The notes under the pieces: generated by a model
The model's database searches: none
The model's input: the letters and a program-made list of their open reading frames with translations, nothing else
What the model was told of the DNA's origin: nothing
Position numbers and translations under genes: made by a program
Part shown: piece by piece, positions 57,847-64,000 of the stretch
Layout of the letters: the number at the start of each line of letters is the position of its first letter
Numbering within the stretch: the first letter of the stretch is position 1
Source of the DNA: Parageobacillus sp. KH3-4
GTDB taxonomy: Bacteria; Bacillota; Bacilli; Bacillales; Anoxybacillaceae
Reading direction: 5' to 3'
Length of the DNA stretch: 64,000 nucleotides
NCBI RefSeq assembly: GCF_022846435.1
Contig: NZ_AP025627.1
Coordinates: 2,576,001 to 2,640,000, forward strand

Positions 57847-58239
57847 TTATTTTCCTCCCTTAATTACTGTCTTTAACGTTGTGAATTTTCCGTTAAGTCG
57901 CTCGATTAAAGCGTTGTAATAAATTTGATTTTCTGCTAAATCTGCCATTTCTTTATCAATATCGACATTATTTCCATTATGATTGTATACTACATCCGTC
58001 CTTGCCGTCACGAGAAATTCATTTGGTATTTGATGACGAAACGGCAAATGCTTTGGATGCGTTCGTTTCGCTTCCAACGGCTGAAGCGCACGATCCAATT
58101 CCGTCCTAAACCGAACGTCTTTCGCCTTGTAATTAGGCGTATCTACGTTGGCAATATTGTTGGCGATCACTTTTTCTCTTAATGCCGCATAATCAAGCCC
58201 TTGCTCAAGCATCGTAATGGTACGTGAGAACAATGTCAA
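57847..58239 (-). CDS. flgB: Flagellar rod protein FlgB, first gene of the motility operon
   Basis: This 130-residue proximal rod protein has the signature LREKVIANNIANVDTPNYKA. I start at the TTG giving (M)TLFSRTITML, because GAGGGG lies 6 bases upstream and the result matches the short N-terminus of other FlgB proteins. A longer reading from an ATG 11 codons upstream includes the ribosome-binding site. It heads the fla/che operon, downstream of a candidate promoter and a tandem repeat. Confidence 0.94.
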   Translation of the reverse strand: MTLFSRTITMLEQGLDYAALREKVIANNIANVDTPNYKAKDVRFRTELDRALQPLEAKRTHPKHLPFRHQIPNEFLVTARTDVVYNHNGNNVDIDKEMADLAENQIYYNALIERLNGKFTTLKTVIKGGK

Positions 58240-58287
58240 AAGTATCCCCTCTTTTATCCCATTTTTCGACAATATATTGCTATTACC

Positions 58288-58316
58288 ATTTTACGAGAAT
58301 GAAAAAATGTTGTATA
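58288..58316 (-). promoter_or_regulatory. Candidate sigma-A promoter of the fla/che operon
   Basis: TATACA and TAAAAT are separated by 17 bases on the minus strand, about 50 bases upstream of flgB. The -35 matches the consensus at four of six bases, which fits a promoter that needs an activator. I looked for a sigma-D site (TAAA, 15 bases, GCCGATAT) and found only a poor match nearby. Confidence 0.45.
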
Positions 58317-58346
58317 GACGGAAGATTGTACTATTTTTTATTACTA

Positions 58347-58387
58347 AATAGAGAAAAAAAAGACGAAAATAGGGAAAAAAAGACGAA
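58347..58387. repeat. Tandem direct repeat upstream of the fla/che promoter
   Basis: Two adjacent copies are present: 58347-58367 (AATAGAGA, A run, GACGAA) and 58368-58387 (AATAGGGA, A run, GACGAA). They are offset by 21 bases, about two helical turns, and end about 30 bases above the -35 hexamer. This geometry suits an activator-binding site or a curved A-tract. Confidence 0.65.
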
Positions 58388-58437
58388 TTTTGTTTATATT
58401 TGTCATTTTTATGCGCATGCTGACCAAACAATCATAT

Positions 58438-58482
58438 AAAAAACCGGCCTAAAAGCAGATTCACTTTTAGGCCGGTTTTCTT
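58438..58482 (-). terminator. Terminator of codY
   Basis: A long stem, AAACCGGCCTAAAAG with its complement, encloses a loop of about 10 bases and is followed on the minus strand by TTTTTTAT. It lies just after codY and cleanly separates the clp-codY block from the motility operon. Confidence 0.92.
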
Positions 58483-58495
58483 TTATTAACGATGA

Positions 58496-59275
58496 TTAAC
58501 TGGATTTCAATTTTTCTAATTCTGTCAAAAATTTATCATTTAACACTTTAATATACGTCCCTTTCATACCGAGCGAACGTGACTCAATTACGCCAGCGCT
58601 TTCTAGCTTGCGAAGAGCGTTTACGATAACGGAACGAGTAATGCCGACACGATCGGCAATTTTGCTTGCGACAAGCAACCCTTCTGTGCCGTCGAGTTCT
58701 TCAAAAATATGTTCAATTGCTTCTAGTTCGCTGTAAGAAAGGGAGCTAATCGCCATTTGCACAACCGCTTTGTTGCGCGCTTCTTCTTCAATTTCCTCCG
58801 CTTTTTCGCGCAAAATTTCCATCCCGACAACGGTTGCACCATACTCAGCTAAAATGAGATCGTCATCGTTAAATTCGCGATCCAACCGCGACAAAATTAA
58901 CGTCCCGAGCCGTTCGCCGCCACCATTGATCGGTACGATCGTCGTCAAGCCGGTTTTAAACAAGTCACGATTTTCCACTGGAAATGCGGTATATTCGCTA
59001 TTAATATCAATATTAGGGGATGTTTCTGTAATGTTAAATAAACTTTTCGTATACTCTTCTGGAAATTGCCGCTCTTCTAACATTTTTTTCATTCGTTCAT
59101 TTTCAATCGATTGCTTAATCGCAAAACCAAGCAATTTGCCGCGGCGACTCAAGACGAATACGTTCGCCTCGATCACTTCGCAAAGTGTCTCCGCCATTTC
59201 TTTAAAGTTTACTGGTTTTCCTGCCGCTCTTTGCAGCATTGCGTTAATCGTTCTTGTCTTTTGTAATAAATTCAT
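58496..59275 (-). CDS. codY: GTP-sensing global repressor CodY
   Basis: This 259-residue regulator binds GTP and branched-chain amino acids and represses stationary-phase, amino-acid and motility genes in Bacilli. The N-terminal GAF domain covers about 1-155 ([15 protein letters not shown]-like region). The C-terminal winged helix-turn-helix ([20 protein letters not shown]) is near 205-225. I start at [11 protein letters not shown], which gives the standard length; GGAGG lies upstream. It follows hslU, as in B. subtilis. Confidence 0.97.
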   Translation of the reverse strand: MNLLQKTRTINAMLQRAAGKPVNFKEMAETLCEVIEANVFVLSRRGKLLGFAIKQSIENERMKKMLEERQFPEEYTKSLFNITETSPNIDINSEYTAFPVENRDLFKTGLTTIVPINGGGERLGTLILSRLDREFNDDDLILAEYGATVVGMEILREKAEEIEEEARNKAVVQMAISSLSYSELEAIEHIFEELDGTEGLLVASKIADRVGITRSVIVNALRKLESAGVIESRSLGMKGTYIKVLNDKFLTELEKLKSS

Positions 59276-59303
59276 AGGTTCATTCTCCTCCTCATTTAAT
59301 TTG

Positions 59304-60701
59304 TTACAAAATGAATTCACTTAAATTTTTGTTTTTGACAATGTCACCTAATTTTTGTTCGACATACTGCGGCGTAATGACGACTTTGTCTAACGTAATA
59401 TCGGGAGCTTCAAACAATAAATCTTCAAGCAGCTTTTCCATGATCGTATGAAGCCGTCTTGCCCCGATATTATCGGTCGTCTGATTCACTTCAAAAGCGA
59501 CTTCAGCAATCTTACGAATAGCATCGTCAGAAAATTCAAGATTTATACCTTCCGTCGCCAAAAGTGCCTGATATTGTTTAATCAGCGCATTATTAGGCTC
59601 TACTAATATTTTTACGAAATCGTCGACCGAAAGTTTCGTTAATTCGACGCGAATCGGAAAACGTCCTTGAAGCTCTGGAATTAAGTCGGACGGCTTCGCC
59701 ATATGAAACGCGCCAGCGGCGATAAACAATATATGATCTGTCTTCACGGGGCCGTATTTCGTCATCACCGTCGATCCTTCGACAATCGGCAAAATATCGC
59801 GCTGCACCCCTTCTCGCGATACATCTGCTGAAGAAGTAACTTGCCCGCTGCGCGCGATTTTATCGATTTCATCGATAAAAATGATGCCGGATTGTTCGGC
59901 AAGACGTATCGCTTCTTGCGTCACCTCATCCATGTCGATTAACTTTTGCGCTTCCTCATTCGTAAGCACTTTGCGCGCTTCACTTACTTTCAATTTGCGC
60001 TTTTTGCGGCGCTTCGGAATGAGGCTGTTCAACGCGTCTTGCATGTTCATCCCCATTTGCTCAATGCCGGCGCCTTGTAAAAAATCAAAAAACATCGGCT
60101 GTTGTTCTTCCACTTCTATCGTGACAATTTCATCTTCCAGCTGGCCGTTTGCAAGCTGCCAGGCAACTTGTCTTCGTCTTTGTTCAATGTGCTCGTCCTC
60201 GTGCGCTTGATTTGTGTCTTGCTGCGACGTTTGTACTCCTCCAAATAATAGTTCAAAAGGGTTTTTCATCGTTTGTTTTTGCTTTCCCGGCACTAACAGC
60301 TCAACGAGCCGTTTATTTGCCTGCTGTTCGGCGCGATCTTTCACTTCGTTCATTTTCCGCTCTTTTACCATTCGAACGGACGTTTCCACAAGATCGCGCA
60401 CCATCGACTCCACATCGCGGCCAACATATCCGACTTCCGTAAACTTTGTCGCCTCCACTTTTACAAACGGAGCGCCGACCAACTTCGCCAGCCGTCTGGC
60501 AATTTCTGTTTTCCCGACCCCCGTCGGACCGATCATCAAAATGTTTTTCGGAACCACTTCATCCCGCAGTTTTTCATCAAGCAAACTGCGGCGATAACGG
60601 TTTCTCAGGGCAATCGCAACCGCTTTTTTCGCTTCCTTTTGTCCGACGATAAATTGGTCAAGCTTTTCAACGATTTGCCGAGGTGTTAAAGCTTCAGACA
60701 C
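59304..60701 (-). CDS. hslU: HslU (ClpY) ATPase of the HslUV protease
   Basis: This 465-residue AAA+ unfoldase threads substrates into HslV. Walker A is GPTGVGKTE near 57, the pore loop is GYVGRDVES near 90, an I domain follows (about 110-240), and the Walker B region is [13 protein letters not shown] start at the GTG giving (M)[11 protein letters not shown], with GAGGAGGG upstream. A longer reading enters hslV. It is called clpY or codX in Bacillus. Confidence 0.97.
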   Translation of the reverse strand: MSEALTPRQIVEKLDQFIVGQKEAKKAVAIALRNRYRRSLLDEKLRDEVVPKNILMIGPTGVGKTEIARRLAKLVGAPFVKVEATKFTEVGYVGRDVESMVRDLVETSVRMVKERKMNEVKDRAEQQANKRLVELLVPGKQKQTMKNPFELLFGGVQTSQQDTNQAHEDEHIEQRRRQVAWQLANGQLEDEIVTIEVEEQQPMFFDFLQGAGIEQMGMNMQDALNSLIPKRRKKRKLKVSEARKVLTNEEAQKLIDMDEVTQEAIRLAEQSGIIFIDEIDKIARSGQVTSSADVSREGVQRDILPIVEGSTVMTKYGPVKTDHILFIAAGAFHMAKPSDLIPELQGRFPIRVELTKLSVDDFVKILVEPNNALIKQYQALLATEGINLEFSDDAIRKIAEVAFEVNQTTDNIGARRLHTIMEKLLEDLLFEAPDITLDKVVITPQYVEQKLGDIVKNKNLSEFIL

Positions 60702-60720
60702 CGCTGTTCCCTCCTCTCCT

Positions 60721-61263
60721 TTACAATTCTTCCACAATAATATGGCCATTCGTATACACACAAATATTCGCGGCTATTTCTAACGCCGCTTTCGCGATTT
60801 CTTTCGCCGATAGCTGGTCTCCCGCGTACTGTTTTAACGCGCGCCCTGCCGCCAGCGCGTAATTCCCGCCGGAACCGATCGCTAACATCCCGTCATCGGG
60901 TTCAATCACTTCGCCCGTTCCTGATATGAGAAGCAAATGGCGTTCATCCATCACGATCAGCATCGCCTCTAGGCGGCGCAACACTTTATCGCTGCGCCAT
61001 TCCTTTGCCAATTCGACAGCGGCGCGCGGCAAGTTTCCGTTAAATTCTTCGAGTTTGCCTTCAAACATTTCAAACAATGTAAACGCATCTGCGACCGCCC
61101 CAGCAAACCCCGCCAGCACTTTTCCTTGAAACAATCTCCGTACTTTTTTGGCCGTATGTTTCATCACAACCGCATTTCCAAACGTCACTTGACCGTCCCC
61201 TGCCATCGCCGCTTTTCCATTATGATGAATCGCAAAAATCGTCGTCGCATGGAACTGTTCCAT
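60721..61263 (-). CDS. hslV: HslV (ClpQ) peptidase of the HslUV protease
   Basis: This 180-residue proteasome-related peptidase forms a dodecamer capped by HslU. The segment [20 protein letters not shown] aligns with the N-terminal TT of enteric HslV, but here six residues (MEQFHA) precede Thr7-Thr8. In B. subtilis CodW the second residue is serine and was proposed as the nucleophile. Here it is glutamate, so either processing exposes a threonine or the catalytic arrangement differs. Length is otherwise normal. Confidence 0.95.
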   Translation of the reverse strand: MEQFHATTIFAIHHNGKAAMAGDGQVTFGNAVVMKHTAKKVRRLFQGKVLAGFAGAVADAFTLFEMFEGKLEEFNGNLPRAAVELAKEWRSDKVLRRLEAMLIVMDERHLLLISGTGEVIEPDDGMLAIGSGGNYALAAGRALKQYAGDQLSAKEIAKAALEIAANICVYTNGHIIVEEL

Positions 61264-61297
61264 CGCTCCCCAGCCTCCTTTCCACTAGTGACGGCAT

Positions 61298-62200
61298 TTA
61301 TGCTCGCGGATGCGTATGCAAATAAATATGGCGCAACCGGTCTTTCGTTACATGCGTATACACTTGCGTAGACGAAAGATGCGCATGCCCGAGCAGTTCT
61401 TGAACCGCGCGCATATCGGCTCCTTCATTTAGCAAGTGTGTCGCAAACGTGTGTCTTAGCACGTGCGGGCTAACATGTTGAGTCAGCGCCGCTTTTTTTA
61501 CTATTTCATCCAAAATATAACGCACCCCTCGAGGCGTTAACGGATTGCCGCGGGCGTTGACAAACAAATACGCATGGGCGGCTCTTGCGTTTTGCAAAAG
61601 CTCGCGCCGTCCATGGCGAATGTAGCGCTCCAACGCTTCTTTGGCAAAGCGGCCAAACGGGACATAGCGCTGTTTATTTCCTTTGCCATGAATTAAAATG
61701 GTGGAACTCGAAAAATCGATATCGGAAAGTTGAATGTGACAACATTCACTAACACGGACACCCGTCGCATAAAGAAGTTCGAGAATCGCTTGGTTACGCT
61801 GTCCGATCGCTGTATTCACATCATTGACATGAAAAAGGCTTTCTAATTCCTGCTCATATAAAAAATTAGGAATTTTTTGTTCTTTTTTCGGAAGCGCCGC
61901 AAGTGCAAACGGATTTTCCGATACTTTTTTTTCCCGCAGCAAAAACTTATAGAAGCTTCGCAAACTGGAAATTTTCCGCGAAACGGAACGACTTGACTGT
62001 TTTTGCTCATACAGCTTCGTCAAATAAAGGCGAACATCGCTATACGTTACTTCATCCAACTCGTGAATCCCTTGTTCATTCATAAACTCAAAAAATTGTT
62101 CGATATCTCGTTGGTAACACACAATAGTATATTGTGAATAATTTTTTTCAATTTGTAAATATTCTATGAACGATTGTAACGCAATTTTCGAATTTTCCAT
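61298..62200 (-). CDS. xerC: Tyrosine recombinase XerC (CodV)
   Basis: This 300-residue recombinase resolves chromosome dimers at dif with XerD. The catalytic set is complete: Arg149 (ATGVRVSE), Lys173 (HGKGNKQR), His246 and Arg249 (SPHVLRHTFA), His272 (LLGHAHLS) and Tyr281 (TQVYTHV). The N-terminal SAM-like DNA-binding domain spans 1-90. It is the first gene of the codV-codW-codX-codY set. No dif site was recognised in the window. Confidence 0.96.
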   Translation of the reverse strand: MENSKIALQSFIEYLQIEKNYSQYTIVCYQRDIEQFFEFMNEQGIHELDEVTYSDVRLYLTKLYEQKQSSRSVSRKISSLRSFYKFLLREKKVSENPFALAALPKKEQKIPNFLYEQELESLFHVNDVNTAIGQRNQAILELLYATGVRVSECCHIQLSDIDFSSSTILIHGKGNKQRYVPFGRFAKEALERYIRHGRRELLQNARAAHAYLFVNARGNPLTPRGVRYILDEIVKKAALTQHVSPHVLRHTFATHLLNEGADMRAVQELLGHAHLSSTQVYTHVTKDRLRHIYLHTHPRA

Positions 62201-62214
62201 TTTTCACACCTCAC

Positions 62215-62253
62215 AAGGGCTACTAAATAGTAACATATAATTAGCAGCCCTTG
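62215..62253 (-). repeat. Hairpin across the trmFO-xerC junction
   Basis: AAGGGCT-G-CTAA and TTAG-T-AGCCCTT pair across an 11-to-15-base loop that includes the trmFO stop codon. No T run follows; the xerC ribosome-binding site (GTGAGGTG) begins right after the stem. It is probably a processing or translation-control element and not a terminator. Confidence 0.5.
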
Positions 62254-63563
62254 CAATCACTTTTTATAAAATTCTGAATTGTGCTCAATGCGCGTTGAGC
62301 GTAACGTTCGTTGCGCTGCTGCTTATCTTTAATTTTTTCCTCAAGCGGGGCAAATAAACCGAAATTGGCATTCATCGGTTGAAAATGATTCGGATTCGCC
62401 GACGTAATATAATGTGCCATGCTGCCGATCGCCGTTTCACGAGGAAAAACAACGAGATCTTGCCCCAATACGAGACGCGCAGCATTAATGCCAGCGACAA
62501 GCCCTGATGCCGCCGATTCGACATAACCTTCCACACCGGTCATTTGCCCGGCAAAAAATAAATCATCGCGTTCTTTATATTGATACGTCGGACGTAATAA
62601 TTTTGGGGAGTTGATAAACGTATTGCGATGCATCACCCCGTAGCGGACAATTTCCGCGTTTTCGAGCCCAGGAATCAAGCGAATTACTTCCTTTTGCGGC
62701 CCCCATTTCAAATGTGTTTGGAATCCGACAATGTTGTAAAGCGTGCCCGCTGCGTTGTCCTGACGGAGCTGGACCACCGCGTATGGCCGCTTTCCTGTGC
62801 GCGGGTCTTCCAAGCCGACCGGCTTCATCGGACCGAAAAGAAGCGTCTGTTTTCCGCGCCGCGCCATTACTTCAATCGGCATGCAGCCTTCAAAATAAAT
62901 TTCCTTTTCAAATTCTTTTAACGGCACTGTTTCCGCCGAAATAAGCGCTTCATAAAAACGGTCGAACTCTTCTTCGGTCATTGGGCAGTTGATGTAGGCG
63001 GCTTCCCCTTTGTCATAGCGCGATTTGACATACACTTTGTCCATATTAATACTGTCTTTTTCAACAATCGGAGCGGCGGCATCGTAAAAGTACAAATATT
63101 CTTCTCCTGTCAGTTCCTTGAGCCGCTCCGATAGTGCCGGCGACGTCAGCGGCCCTGTCGCGATAATGGTCGGGCCGTCAGGGATGTCAGTAACTTCTTC
63201 GCGAATGACCGTTACGTTTGGATGACCTTGCACCAAATTGGTGACGCGCGCAGCAAACTCATGCCGGTCTACAGCAAGCGCGCTCCCTGCCGGAACCGAA
63301 CATTCATCCGCTGCTTTCATAATGACGGAATTCAAGCGCCGCATTTCTTCCTTTAACACCCCGACCGCGTTCGTCAATGAATTAGCGCGCAACGAGTTGC
63401 TGCAAACAAGCTCGGCAAATTGATCCGTATGGTGGGCAGGCGTTTGCTTTATCGGTCTCATTTCATAAAGGCGGACATGGATGCCGCGGTTCGCGAGCTG
63501 CCATGCCGCCTCGCTTCCCGCTAAGCCAGCGCCAACGACATTTACCGTTCGTTCGTTCACCAT
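62241..63563 (-). CDS. trmFO: Folate-dependent tRNA (uracil-54-C5) methyltransferase
   Basis: This 440-residue FAD enzyme (formerly Gid) methylates U54 in tRNA using methylene-tetrahydrofolate. The FAD loop is in [16 protein letters not shown] near residue 8; [20 protein letters not shown] and [18 protein letters not shown] are typical. I start at [10 protein letters not shown], with AAGGAGG upstream. A longer reading adds 24 residues overlapping topA. It lies between topA and xerC. Confidence 0.97.
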   Translation of the reverse strand: MVNERTVNVVGAGLAGSEAAWQLANRGIHVRLYEMRPIKQTPAHHTDQFAELVCSNSLRANSLTNAVGVLKEEMRRLNSVIMKAADECSVPAGSALAVDRHEFAARVTNLVQGHPNVTVIREEVTDIPDGPTIIATGPLTSPALSERLKELTGEEYLYFYDAAAPIVEKDSINMDKVYVKSRYDKGEAAYINCPMTEEEFDRFYEALISAETVPLKEFEKEIYFEGCMPIEVMARRGKQTLLFGPMKPVGLEDPRTGKRPYAVVQLRQDNAAGTLYNIVGFQTHLKWGPQKEVIRLIPGLENAEIVRYGVMHRNTFINSPKLLRPTYQYKERDDLFFAGQMTGVEGYVESAASGLVAGINAARLVLGQDLVVFPRETAIGSMAHYITSANPNHFQPMNANFGLFAPLEEKIKDKQQRNERYAQRALSTIQNFIKSDCKGC

Positions 63564-63582
63564 ATATTCCTCCTTGTATTCG

Positions 63583-64000
63583 TCAAGATTGTGGTTCTTC
63601 TTCGTAGTCGCATGATGTGCATTGCACTTGCACACCTTTTTTCAATTTCTTTTCCACTAACAACCCTTCGCATTTTGGGCATCGACGGGCAAGCGGCTTA
63701 TCCCATGAGACAAAATCGCATTGCGGGAAACGGTCGCATCCGTAAAAGATCCGCTTTTTCTTGCTGTTGCGTTCGACAATATTGCCTTCATGGCATTTTG
63801 GACATTTGACGCCGATTTCCTTGACGATCGGCTTTGTGTTGCGGCATTCTGGAAAATTCGAGCAAGCGACAAATTTACCGAAGCGCCCCATTTTATATAC
63901 CATCGGGCTGCCGCATACTTCGCAATCGATTCCTGCCGGTTCATCCTTAATCTCAACTTCTTTCATTTCCTTCTCCGCGATTTGCAGCCGTTTTTCAAAC
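63583..64000 (-). CDS. topA: DNA topoisomerase I, C-terminal part (cut by window edge)
   Basis: Only the last 138 codons are in the window; the frame is open to base 64000 and the rest lies beyond it. The visible part carries the topoisomerase C-terminal zinc-finger repeats, with cysteine pairs in [17 protein letters not shown] and CPKCEGLL and a closing CTSCDYEEE. Each pair is followed by the F-x-x-CSxFPxC or CDRFPQC type. The complete enzyme relaxes negative supercoils. It is immediately followed by trmFO. Confidence 0.95.
   Translation of the reverse strand, partial: FEKRLQIAEKEMKEVEIKDEPAGIDCEVCGSPMVYKMGRFGKFVACSNFPECRNTKPIVKEIGVKCPKCHEGNIVERNSKKKRIFYGCDRFPQCDFVSWDKPLARRCPKCEGLLVEKKLKKGVQVQCTSCDYEEEPQS

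Noticed and set aside
58316-58350. Sigma-D promoter in front of flgB
   Set aside because: A TAAA followed after 15 bases by CCGTCTAT matches the GCCGATAT element at only about half of its bases.

Overview
The window is a stretch of chromosome from a spore-forming, flagellated member of the Bacillaceae. The proteins and the gene order match the Bacillus subtilis dapA-to-topA region almost gene for gene. Residue choice and base composition suggest a thermophile of the Geobacillus/Parageobacillus/Anoxybacillus group. That genus call is inference; the family call is firm. I count 68 protein-coding genes, all on the minus strand. The last one (topA) is cut by the window edge. I see no tRNA, rRNA, IS element, prophage or CRISPR array.

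Reading in the direction of transcription, from high to low coordinates, the window starts with the end of topA, then trmFO, xerC, hslV-hslU and the GTP/branched-chain-amino-acid sensor codY, closed by a strong terminator (about 58.45 kb). Next is a single motility and chemotaxis operon of about 27 kb (58.24 to 31.50 kb). In order it carries rod and MS-ring genes (flgB flgC fliE fliF), switch and export ATPase genes (fliG fliH fliI fliJ), ylxF, hook genes (fliK flgD flgE), swrD, fliL, the switch (fliM fliY cheY), the export gate (fliO fliP fliQ fliR flhB flhA), the placement GTPase/ATPase pair (flhF flhG), chemotaxis genes (cheB cheA cheW cheC cheD), sigD, a small unrecognised gene and swrB.

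Below that lie the translation and envelope blocks: rpsB, tsf, pyrH, frr, then uppS, cdsA, dxr, rseP, proS (undecaprenyl carrier, CDP-diacylglycerol, isoprenoid precursor, site-2 protease, prolyl-tRNA synthetase), then polC. The nusA operon follows (rimP nusA ylxR ylxQ infB ylxP rbfA truB ribF), headed by a structured leader. After it come rpsO (with the S15 autoregulatory leader), pnp, ylxY, mlpA and ymxH. The window ends with the spore dipicolinate and lysine/diaminopimelate operon dpaA dpaB asd dapG dapA, probably with a sigma-K promoter at its head.

No new multi-gene system is visible. The items most worth a second look are small: fliI appears to start at a CTG codon behind a perfect Shine-Dalgarno; swrD has a hairpin folded between its Shine-Dalgarno and its start codon; an uncharacterised 81-residue gene sits inside the motility operon; a tandem repeat lies upstream of the motility promoter; FliK contains an internal duplication; YlxY lacks the usual deacetylase Asp-Asp motif; and HslV carries a short propeptide with Glu, not Ser, at position 2. 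All searches and alignments here were done by eye.
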